From: Clostridiales bacterium UBA2432
Lineage (GTDB): Bacteria > Bacillota > Clostridia > Lachnospirales > Vallitaleaceae
Assembly (NCBI GenBank): GCA_002342805.1
Contig: DDQW01000009.1
Coordinates: 6,427 to 15,627 of the forward strand
DNA length: 9,201 nucleotides
Reading direction: 5' to 3'
Each line of letters starts with the position of its first letter. Positions within the stretch are counted from its first letter, which is position 1. Shown here one piece after another: positions 1 through 6,045 of this stretch. The notes beneath the pieces were generated by a model that was not told the origin of the DNA, made no database searches, and worked only from the letters and a program-made list of their open reading frames with translations. Position numbers and translations under genes: made by a program.

Positions 1-4
1 TCAT
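1..4 (-). CDS. possible start of a further operon gene (cut by window edge)
   Basis: After the permease stop codon (31-33), the minus strand carries an AAAAGGTG stretch and, nearer, CAGGA, then an ATG at positions 4-2. The gap of about 26 bp resembles the 30-bp gap between the dehydratase and permease genes, and no terminator hairpin lies between. I infer that a third operon gene begins here. In comparable sugar-acid loci this place is often held by a 2-keto-3-deoxy sugar kinase or aldolase, but no coding sequence is visible to test that. Confidence 0.3.
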
Positions 5-30
5 GGTTCCTGACACCTTTTAGATGTTTT

Positions 31-1431
31 TTATGCAAAAAACGATATGACGAGTGCGCCTAAAAAACCAACGCCTCCTACAATAGTCTCCATTGCTGTC
101 CACGATTTTAGTGTCGTTTTTTCATCGATTTGAAGCAAGGATTTTACTAGCCAAAATCCCGAGTCATTAAAGTGACTCATCACTGTAGCCCCACCTGCAA
201 TAGCAGCCGTAACACAAGCCAAGTATAGGGGCGAATAGTTGGCAATCTCAGGCATTGCAGAGATAATTCCTGCCGCCATCGTCATAGATACAGTTGCAGA
301 ACCGATGGATATTCGTACCAATGCGGCAACAACAAATGCTATGACGACTAAGGGAAGTGCACTTGATGAAACCGCTCCGCCAATGATTTCACCTAGGCCT
401 GAATCTTGTAAAATATATCTTAACACTCCACCACCTGCTGTTACAAGTAAAATCATTCCCGTTGGTTCTAATGATTTCGTCATGATTTTTTCAAGTTCTT
501 CTTTAGAATATCCATTTTTAATTCCCAAGATAAGCATTGCTGTAACCGTTGCTAACAATAAAGCAACAAAAGGTTCTCCTAAAAATCCAAACAGCGGTTG
601 TACACCTGCCAAAGCAGGAACAGCTTTCGATAATGTGTTTAATAATATAAGCACTAAAGGTATAAGTATAATACTAACAACTGTCAAAAAGCTAGGAAGT
701 TTTTTCGGATCATGTTCCATTAATTCATCGATACTTTTCGGCACCGGTGTCATGATTTTATTTCCAATATACTTACCAAAAATCGGTCCTGCAACGATCA
801 TAGCAAGTGCTCCGACAACAATACCCACACCAATAACATAACCTAACTCAACGCCTAATAGATTCGCTACAAGTATTGGCCCCGGTGTTGGCGGAATAAA
901 AGCATGCCCAACAGCTAGTCCTGCTAGGAGGGGAATAGCATAAATAAGTGTGGATTTTTTCGTGCGTTTTGCCAAACTAAATGCTAGGGGAATCAAAATA
1001 ATCAAACCTGCATCAAAAAACACAGGCATTGCAATAATTAACCCGGTAATCCCTAAGGCCCAAGCCGCCTTATTCTCTCCGAATTTGTCTACCATAGTTA
1101 TAGCAATACGTTGGGCTCCACCTGATATTTCGAGTATTGCTCCAAACATAGACCCAAGACCAATTAATAGCGCTATACCTTTTAAGGTATTTCCAATTCC
1201 TGTACCCACAGAATCAACAATCATGCCAAAGGGCATTCCTGCAAACAAACCAATCGCTATTGCACTGATTAAAATGGAGATTATCGGTTGCACTTTTGCC
1301 TTAATAATCAAGACCAATAAGACTGCCAGTCCTAATAATGCAGCTATAACTAGCCGACTTCCACTACTCGGTTCCCATCCTTGTGCCGCTAAGAGCACCT
1401 GATACGAAAACATTCCCATTCCATTTTCCAT
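31..1431 (-). CDS. GntP-family gluconate/aldonate:H+ symporter
   Basis: This 466-residue, strongly hydrophobic protein belongs to the GntP family (GntP, GntT, IdnT, DsdX), inner-membrane proton symporters for gluconate and related hydroxy acids. Family landmarks visible are FDAG at residues 139-142, GHAFIPPTPGP at 175-185, GSATVSMTM at about 377-385, and SHFNDSGFW at 419-427. I count roughly a dozen or more hydrophobic segments, with a charged cytoplasmic-type loop at about 225-248. It is slightly longer than the usual 440-450 residues, mainly at the N-terminus. The ATG is preceded by AAGGAG at good spacing. It starts 30 bp after the dehydratase gene with no terminator between, so the two are probably co-transcribed, and the pairing suggests that the transported acid is the dehydratase substrate. 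Family assignment is secure; the exact substrate (gluconate, idonate, galactonate, xylonate or another) cannot be read from sequence. Confidence 0.95.
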   Translation of the reverse strand: MENGMGMFSYQVLLAAQGWEPSSGSRLVIAALLGLAVLLVLIIKAKVQPIISILISAIAIGLFAGMPFGMIVDSVGTGIGNTLKGIALLIGLGSMFGAILEISGGAQRIAITMVDKFGENKAAWALGITGLIIAMPVFFDAGLIILIPLAFSLAKRTKKSTLIYAIPLLAGLAVGHAFIPPTPGPILVANLLGVELGYVIGVGIVVGALAMIVAGPIFGKYIGNKIMTPVPKSIDELMEHDPKKLPSFLTVVSIILIPLVLILLNTLSKAVPALAGVQPLFGFLGEPFVALLLATVTAMLILGIKNGYSKEELEKIMTKSLEPTGMILLVTAGGGVLRYILQDSGLGEIIGGAVSSSALPLVVIAFVVAALVRISIGSATVSMTMAAGIISAMPEIANYSPLYLACVTAAIAGGATVMSHFNDSGFWLVKSLLQIDEKTTLKSWTAMETIVGGVGFLGALVISFFA

Positions 1432-1461
1432 AATCTTTCTCCTTAATAATATATTTTTTTA

Positions 1462-3183
1462 TTAGCTCATGTACCCGCCTTGCATTGGCGAAACCGCATT
1501 TTTTGCAAACAAATGTAAAACACCGTTTTTGTACTTTTCTTCCGGTTTTTCCCATTGCTTTCGACGCTCTTCTAATACGCCTTCTATAACTTGTCTTGAT
1601 TGTTCTTCCCCATGTATTCCAACCACTTCAAGCACTCTATTTTCAATATCAATATGGATTAGATCATCCTCTTCAATCAGTGCAATGGGTCCGCCTTCTG
1701 CAGCTTCCGGGGACACATGCCCAATAGCAGGACCTTTTGTTGCCCCTGAAAAACGTCCATCTGTCACTAATGCAATGCTTTTAGATAATTCCGGATCCGA
1801 TGTAATCGCTTCTGTGGTATAGAACATTTCAGGCATACCTGTACCTTTAGGTCCTTCATAACGAATAATTACCGCATCACCGGGCTTTATTTTTTTAGTT
1901 AAGACTGCGTTTAAGGCTTCTTCCTCAGAGTCAAAGGGTCTCGCTTTTAAAACAGCTTTTTGCATTTCTTTGGGTACAGCTGAATATTTTACAACAGCTC
2001 CGTCCGGTGCTAAGTTTCCTTTAAGCACGCCGATGGTTCCGTTTTTTCCAATCGGTTCATGATAACTTCGAATAATTTCTTCTCTTTTTAATCCACGTTG
2101 TTCAAGAAATTCATCACACCGTTCATAATATCCATTTTTCTTCATTTCTTCAAGGTTTTCACCTAAGGTTTTTCCTGTAACTGTCATCACATCCAAATGC
2201 AAGCGTTCTTTTATCTCTTCCATAATACGTGGAACCCCACCTGCATAATAAAAATATTCTGCCGGCCATTCGCCTGCCGGACGAATGTTTAATAAGTAAT
2301 GGGCATCTCGATGAATCCGGTCAAAGTCATCTGCATTTAAATTAATTCCGAACTCATGGGCTATGGCAGGTATGTGGATCAACGAATTCGAAGAGCCTGA
2401 TATTGCTGCATGAACCATAATTGCATTTTCAAAGGACTTTTTCGTGACGATATCGCGCGCTTTTAGTCCTTGCGCCGCCAATTTGACAACCTGTTCTCCT
2501 GCTCGATCTGCCATGATTTTGAGATCTTCACATGTAGCAGGCATTAAGGCACTTCCCGGAAACATCAATCCTAACGCTTCTGCCATTATCTGCATGGTAG
2601 ATGCCGTTCCCATAAAGGAGCACGCGCCACAAGAAGGACATGCGTGATGCTTGTAATCTGTGAGTTGTTCTTCCGTAATCTCACCTCTTTTTTCCATGGC
2701 GCTATACATACCGATCTGTTCTAACGTCAGTAAGTTTGGCCCTGCTTCCATGACCCCTCCTGTTACAATAATCGAGGGAATGTTTACTCGACCTATTCCC
2801 ATTAAATGTGCAGGGACACCTTTATCACAACTACATATAAAGACGCCACCATCAAATGTTGTTGCATTCACATGAATCTCAATCATATTTGCAATCATAT
2901 CCCTTGATACGAGGGAGTAATTAATTCCATCGTGCCCTTGAGCCATGCCATCACAAATATCTGTGGCAAAATATCTTGCCGGTTTCCCGCCTGACTGGCT
3001 AATATTTTTAGACGTTCGCTCGACGAGATCCATCAAATGTGCACTACCCGGATGACTATCTCCAAAAGTACTTTCGATAATAATCTGCGGTTTTGACAAA
3101 TCATCGACAGACCATCCCATTCCTATCCTCAATGGATCCATTTCCGGTGCTATTTTCCGGATTTTTTGACTATTATACTCCAT
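1462..3183 (-). CDS. IlvD/Edd-family Fe-S dehydratase, probably acting on a sugar acid
   Basis: This 573-residue protein is of the IlvD/Edd family, which removes water from vicinal dihydroxy acids (dihydroxy-acid, phosphogluconate, gluconate, arabonate and xylonate dehydratases). Candidate iron-sulfur ligands are C77 in ICDGMAQGHDG, C119 in SCDKG, and one of C182/C185/C188 in ACPSCGACS. The conserved VTDGRFSGATKG stretch (473-484) carries the probable catalytic serine S479, followed by IGHVSPEA (487-494). Like E. coli IlvD, it lacks the PCN cysteine of the 2Fe-2S enzymes (PGS at 45-47), while its CDG motif resembles Edd and YjhG/YagF. The MGMGWS-like opening (GMGWS at 21-25) also recalls YjhG. 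A reading frame continues 38 codons upstream, but that region holds the promoter; the ATG at 3183 has AAGGAG five bases before it and is the real start. The partners are a GntP permease and a FadR-type regulator, with no branched-chain amino-acid genes, which favours sugar-acid catabolism over IlvD function. Confidence 0.9.
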   Translation of the reverse strand: MEYNSQKIRKIAPEMDPLRIGMGWSVDDLSKPQIIIESTFGDSHPGSAHLMDLVERTSKNISQSGGKPARYFATDICDGMAQGHDGINYSLVSRDMIANMIEIHVNATTFDGGVFICSCDKGVPAHLMGIGRVNIPSIIVTGGVMEAGPNLLTLEQIGMYSAMEKRGEITEEQLTDYKHHACPSCGACSFMGTASTMQIMAEALGLMFPGSALMPATCEDLKIMADRAGEQVVKLAAQGLKARDIVTKKSFENAIMVHAAISGSSNSLIHIPAIAHEFGINLNADDFDRIHRDAHYLLNIRPAGEWPAEYFYYAGGVPRIMEEIKERLHLDVMTVTGKTLGENLEEMKKNGYYERCDEFLEQRGLKREEIIRSYHEPIGKNGTIGVLKGNLAPDGAVVKYSAVPKEMQKAVLKARPFDSEEEALNAVLTKKIKPGDAVIIRYEGPKGTGMPEMFYTTEAITSDPELSKSIALVTDGRFSGATKGPAIGHVSPEAAEGGPIALIEEDDLIHIDIENRVLEVVGIHGEEQSRQVIEGVLEERRKQWEKPEEKYKNGVLHLFAKNAVSPMQGGYMS

Positions 3184-3210
3184 AAAAACTCCTTTTCTTT
3201 TTTCGTGATT

Positions 3211-3224
3211 ATGTTGTCTGACAT
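3211..3224 (-). promoter_or_regulatory. candidate GntR/FadR-type operator in the dehydratase leader
   Basis: TGTCTGACA at 3215-3223 is a perfect odd-centred palindrome and contains GTNNNAC, the core spacing typical of FadR-subfamily operators. A second register, ATGT-6-ACAT, spans 3211-3224. It lies about 13-27 bases downstream of the predicted transcription start of the dehydratase operon, where a bound repressor would block elongation or initiation. The FadR-type regulator encoded immediately upstream is the obvious candidate. This is inferred from motif shape and position only. Confidence 0.5.
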
Positions 3225-3356
3225 CTGCTCGATTTATAAACGTATTATATATTACATCTGCATTTCCGTCAATAAAAACCTGTTTTTTTGTAAACATTCA
3301 CTAATAATTCACATATCATTTTGTATAAATTATTTTCAAAACAAAAATACATCTGC
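3221..3356 (-). repeat. three direct copies of GCAGATGT in the operon leader
   Basis: The 8-mer GCAGATGT (minus strand) occurs at 3228-3221, 3261-3254 and 3356-3349, all in the same orientation. The first adjoins the operator palindrome, the second lies inside the spacer between the -35 and -10 boxes, and the third is about 110 bases upstream of the predicted start. Spacings are 33 and 95 bases, close to three and nine helical turns. They could be half-sites of a regulator; the flanking bases differ among copies. Confidence 0.55.
3244..3272 (-). promoter_or_regulatory. sigma-A-type promoter of the dehydratase-permease operon
   Basis: On the minus strand, TTGACG (3272-3267) and a perfect TATAAT (3249-3244) are separated by exactly 17 bases, giving a near-consensus housekeeping promoter. 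Transcription should begin near 3237, about 54 bases before the dehydratase ATG. A GCAGATGT copy lies in the spacer and the palindromic operator candidate lies just after the start, so such a strong promoter is probably held under repression. Confidence 0.8.
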
Positions 3357-3380
3357 TCTCTTTTTATAAAAAAGTGTATT

Positions 3381-3417
3381 AAAAAAGAGCTTTCCATTTT
3401 TTCATCAGAAAACTCTT
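3381..3417 (-). terminator. intrinsic terminator of the GntR-family regulator gene
   Basis: On the minus strand, AAGAGTTTTC (3417-3408) pairs with GAAAGCTCTT (3394-3385) over ten positions with one G-U pair. The loop is 13 bases and the hairpin runs into a T6 tract. It begins five bases after the regulator stop codon and isolates that gene from the dehydratase operon, which has its own promoter. Confidence 0.82.
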
Positions 3418-3422
3418 ATTTA

Positions 3423-4121
3423 CTATTGTGCATTATATTTTTTTGAAATAACTTTTCGATTATGGTTGAGATGCATAATCATTGCATACTTTGCACCTTC
3501 AACATCCCGGCGTTTTATACAATCTACAATCTCACGATGGGTCTCTATTGTCTCCTCCAACAATTGGCTGTTTGTCACATTAACAAAAACAAAAACGGAG
3601 GAGTTAATAATGGGAATCAAATTTTCGACCACTTGATTTTTACTGCACTTGGCAATATAACGATGCAGTTTTATATCTTCTTGGGTATGATCTTTTTGAG
3701 CCCGAATGAGCGACTCCACTTTGTCACATTGGCGGACAAGATTTTCGATATCCTCATCTGTAGCATTCTTGGCTGCCATGGCTGCTATTTCAGGCTCAAG
3801 CATTAGTCGTACATTAACTAGATCTAAGGCCAACTTTTCCCGGTCTTTTGCCATAGAAAGACCAAGAGGATCTTCGACCATGCCACGCTTGGAGGAAACA
3901 AAGGTTCCCGCCCCTCTTCGAATCTCAACAATGTTGCGCGAAACTAATAACTTAACCGCTTCCCGAATCGTACTCCGACCGACACCCAGCATTTCAGCTA
4001 ACTCGTATTCATTGGGCAATTTATCGCCCACTTCTAGTTTTTTATCAATAACGTAAGTCAAGAGATAATTAAACACCTGCTCAACTAAGGGTTTACTATC
4101 ATATATTTCAAATTCTTGCAT
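3423..4121 (-). CDS. GntR-family transcriptional regulator, FadR subfamily (FCD domain)
   Basis: This 232-residue protein has an N-terminal winged helix-turn-helix of the GntR family: LPNEYELAEMLGVGRSTIREAVKLL lies at about residues 35-59 and the wing RRGAGTFV at 68-75. An all-helical FCD ligand-binding domain follows from about residue 95. D149, H153, H195 and H217 match the metal-binding Asp/His set of FCD proteins, which usually sense organic or sugar acids through a bound metal. A longer start (TTG at 4136) is possible, but the ATG at 4121 has an AAGGTGGT ribosome binding site and gives a normal N-terminus. Its neighbour is the dehydratase-permease operon, so it is most likely that operon's local repressor, released by a pathway acid. 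The effector is unknown. It has its own promoter and terminator. Confidence 0.93.
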   Translation of the reverse strand: MQEFEIYDSKPLVEQVFNYLLTYVIDKKLEVGDKLPNEYELAEMLGVGRSTIREAVKLLVSRNIVEIRRGAGTFVSSKRGMVEDPLGLSMAKDREKLALDLVNVRLMLEPEIAAMAAKNATDEDIENLVRQCDKVESLIRAQKDHTQEDIKLHRYIAKCSKNQVVENLIPIINSSVFVFVNVTNSQLLEETIETHREIVDCIKRRDVEGAKYAMIMHLNHNRKVISKKYNAQ

Positions 4122-4156
4122 TCTTACCACCTTCAATTTTCTTTAATCTATTATGA

Positions 4157-4185
4157 AGTATACTCGAAAAACTTTAATCCATCAA
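4157..4185 (-). promoter_or_regulatory. promoter of the GntR-family regulator gene
   Basis: On the minus strand, TTGATG (4185-4180) and TATACT (4162-4157) are separated by 17 bases, about 36 bases before the regulator ATG. The -35 box lies within the last codons of the upstream ligase-like gene, whose stop codon is at 4176-4174. The perfect palindrome AGTATACT (4157-4164) covers the -10 box and might serve autoregulation, but it does not resemble the operator candidate of the dehydratase operon. Confidence 0.65.
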
Positions 4186-5904
4186 TACTTCTTTCTCATC
4201 TTCTGTCCTTGTGTATAATACGCCGATGAGCAAGTACAAGATGACACCGGTTCCTATAATCGTATCATTACTTAGTCCAAGGGCCAGAAAAACGACAACC
4301 GGCGTTGCGATACTTCGAATATATAGACGTTTTTCCGGACTTTTTATATATTGAGTCAATAATCGAACGAGAGGAACCCCAACTATGATCAAGAAAACAA
4401 ATAAGCCGACGAGACCAAAGTTAAAGGTCAAAAGCAGATACAGGCTATGAGGATTAACCGCAATACTGGTTGTACTGGACGTATAATTAAAGGCATTAAT
4501 CACATCATCTGCAGGATGATAAATAGCCAGTGTATCGGCACCGTGACCTAACCATAGGCGCTCACGAATCATAGGCAATACTTTTGACCAGATATATCCA
4601 CGAGAAGACAAAAAATAACCATTCATTAACATGGGTTGGGGCTCAGGGACTGCATCCACAATGCCTTTGGGACCGATAACACCCACTCGCCCATCATCTA
4701 AAGCAAGCAAAAAGGCACGATGTCCTTGAATACTCAGCTTCATGACATCATCAATATATTCGTATTGCCACTCACCAATCAATTCTTCTTCATTGGCCAA
4801 CACGAGACCCTGGTCACTATTTTTAATCACCACATTATCTTGACCGTTACTTAAGACCGTCCTATCTTCACCAATATCGATGGATTGAAGAAGCAAAAAG
4901 CCACTTTGACTCACACCTTCTTCTTCATCCATTGTTAGACTTTTAGTCGGAACATTAAAAAAACGATTGGCAACACGACCTCCCGAATATGTATTAATTG
5001 CTACAAATGCTATAAGCATAAGTCCAGCTAAAACTCCATAATGCAGGAGATTTTTTCTTGATTTTTCTACCAACGATAGAAGGCAAGACAAAATATAGAA
5101 AAAAAGCACCATATAAAACCCCGCTTTTGAGCCTGAAAAAAGAAGTCCTGTAAAATTGACAGTCACTAAAACAGCACTGAAAAGTTTCCCTTTTCGGCTT
5201 TTACTCATGGTAAATAGCCCAAGGGCTACGAATAAAACTACCGCGGAATATACACCATAATAGTTGGAATTGTATAAAGTTGTCGAAGCAAAATCAAACC
5301 CTTCTCGAAACGTCCGATGGGTTTCTAAATATTTAGCAATCGCACCTTGGGAAACCGGATTGTTTAAGCCGAACATAAAGGGCTCTAGACGTGTACTTGT
5401 TATGGGAAAAATATCCATAGTCTGCAAAAATGCAATGACCGTCACCGGTATACTTCCAATGCCAATCCCCCGCATTACCGCATACACATCTTGGCGATTT
5501 TGCAAGAGAATCCCACTCAATACAATCAACATACAATAATAGACATAAACTTGGGCACCTTCGTAGCGTTCTGAAAATCCTATAGGAACAATTTCACTGT
5601 ACTTAGACGTCAGCGTTGTCAAACCAACGATTGCCATAAAAGCTACCGGAAACAATAGCATCGGGTTCATAGGAATATGAAGACGTTTTTTTAATACCAT
5701 ATAGGCTAAATAAAGTCCGGCTAACAAAAGAAAAAAAGCCAACACTCGGGATTTTGAAATACTAAAAAGATCAATGAAAAAGGGAGAAGTATATAATGAA
5801 TAATGTTCTAGTTCAACGCGGGATTGCTCCATAGCTATTCCACGAACATAAAAAGGAACCGTTCCTCCAATTAAACTTAACAATAAAGCACGTTTTTGTT
5901 GCAT
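4174..5904 (-). CDS. O-antigen ligase/polymerase-like (Wzy_C type) polytopic membrane protein
   Basis: This 576-residue membrane protein has about ten to twelve hydrophobic segments and the layout of the O-antigen ligase/polymerase superfamily. Motifs include LYNSNYYGVY (210-219), LFSGSKAGFY (255-264), SSRGYIWSKVLPMIRERLWLGHG (433-455), NPHSLYLLLTFNFGLVGL (484-501) and LSNDTIIG (544-551). R435 and H486 lie where the family has key arginine and histidine residues. Such enzymes join or polymerise lipid-linked glycans outside the membrane. Residues about 310-425 form a hydrophilic, strand-rich, acidic insert between membrane segments, probably extracytoplasmic, larger than in minimal members. 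The frame opens at 5967, but the promoter -10 box lies within that extension; the ATG at 5904 has AGGGAGGA six bases upstream and is chosen. No glycosyltransferase or capsule genes adjoin it, so its glycan is unknown. The regulator gene follows after 52 bp. Confidence 0.82.
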   Translation of the reverse strand: MQQKRALLLSLIGGTVPFYVRGIAMEQSRVELEHYSLYTSPFFIDLFSISKSRVLAFFLLLAGLYLAYMVLKKRLHIPMNPMLLFPVAFMAIVGLTTLTSKYSEIVPIGFSERYEGAQVYVYYCMLIVLSGILLQNRQDVYAVMRGIGIGSIPVTVIAFLQTMDIFPITSTRLEPFMFGLNNPVSQGAIAKYLETHRTFREGFDFASTTLYNSNYYGVYSAVVLFVALGLFTMSKSRKGKLFSAVLVTVNFTGLLFSGSKAGFYMVLFFYILSCLLSLVEKSRKNLLHYGVLAGLMLIAFVAINTYSGGRVANRFFNVPTKSLTMDEEEGVSQSGFLLLQSIDIGEDRTVLSNGQDNVVIKNSDQGLVLANEEELIGEWQYEYIDDVMKLSIQGHRAFLLALDDGRVGVIGPKGIVDAVPEPQPMLMNGYFLSSRGYIWSKVLPMIRERLWLGHGADTLAIYHPADDVINAFNYTSSTTSIAVNPHSLYLLLTFNFGLVGLFVFLIIVGVPLVRLLTQYIKSPEKRLYIRSIATPVVVFLALGLSNDTIIGTGVILYLLIGVLYTRTEDEKEVLMD

Positions 5905-5947
5905 AGTATGTCCTCCCTCATTCTGACTCAACATAAAATTCTTCACT

Positions 5948-5956
5948 ATTATACCA
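5948..5956 (-). promoter_or_regulatory. extended -10 promoter of the ligase-like gene
   Basis: The minus strand reads TGGTATAAT (5956-5948), a perfect TATAAT with the TGn extension. The hexamer 17 bases upstream (ACCCAA) is a poor -35, as is common for extended -10 promoters. Transcription would start near 5941, about 37 bases before the chosen ATG, supporting the shorter protein. Confidence 0.6.
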
Positions 5957-5975
5957 CAATTCGGCATTTCTTGGG

Positions 5976-6004
5976 TTTACACACACCAAAATTTCGGGTA
6001 TTAT
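5976..6004 (+). promoter_or_regulatory. promoter of the NSS transporter operon
   Basis: TTTACA (5976-5981) and TATTAT (5999-6004) are separated by 17 bases on the plus strand. The transporter ATG follows about 40 bases later with AAAGGAG at 6033-6039. It lies back to back with the promoter of the ligase-like gene, the two -10 boxes being about 45 bases apart. Confidence 0.65.
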
Positions 6005-6045
6005 ATTTCTCAGTGAGTTTTTTATTATAACTAAAGGAGATTACT

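Noticed and set aside
5..17. GGT-7-ACC dyad between the permease gene and the left edge as a further operator
   Set aside because: Only three paired bases at each end; it more likely reflects ribosome-binding sequence of a next gene.
239..1402. Long plus-strand open frames opposite the permease gene (239-841 and 950-1402)
   Set aside because: They are antisense shadows of a hydrophobic coding sequence, with low-complexity residue content and no ribosome binding sites or recognisable motifs.
1462..3183. Assignment as the biosynthetic dihydroxy-acid dehydratase IlvD
   Set aside because: The context is a gluconate-type permease and a FadR-type regulator with no isoleucine or valine genes, and the CDG motif points to sugar-acid dehydratases.
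3184..3297. 38-codon upstream extension of the dehydratase reading frame
   Set aside because: It spans the -10 box, the predicted transcription start and the operator candidate, and has no ribosome binding site at its start; the ATG at 3183 has a proper one.
3166..3369. 67-codon plus-strand frame across the dehydratase leader
   Set aside because: It covers promoter and operator elements of the opposite strand, and its translation is rich in F, I, K and N as expected of AT-rich noncoding DNA.
3462..4056. Plus-strand frames opposite the regulator gene
   Set aside because: They are antisense to a clear GntR-family protein, with no domain and no ribosome binding site.
4122..4136. TTG start adding five residues to the GntR-family regulator
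   Set aside because: The AAGGTGGT ribosome binding site falls inside this stretch and serves the ATG at 4121.
5905..5967. 21-codon upstream extension of the ligase-like protein
   Set aside because: The extended -10 promoter lies inside it, and the ATG at 5904 has a strong AGGGAGGA site.
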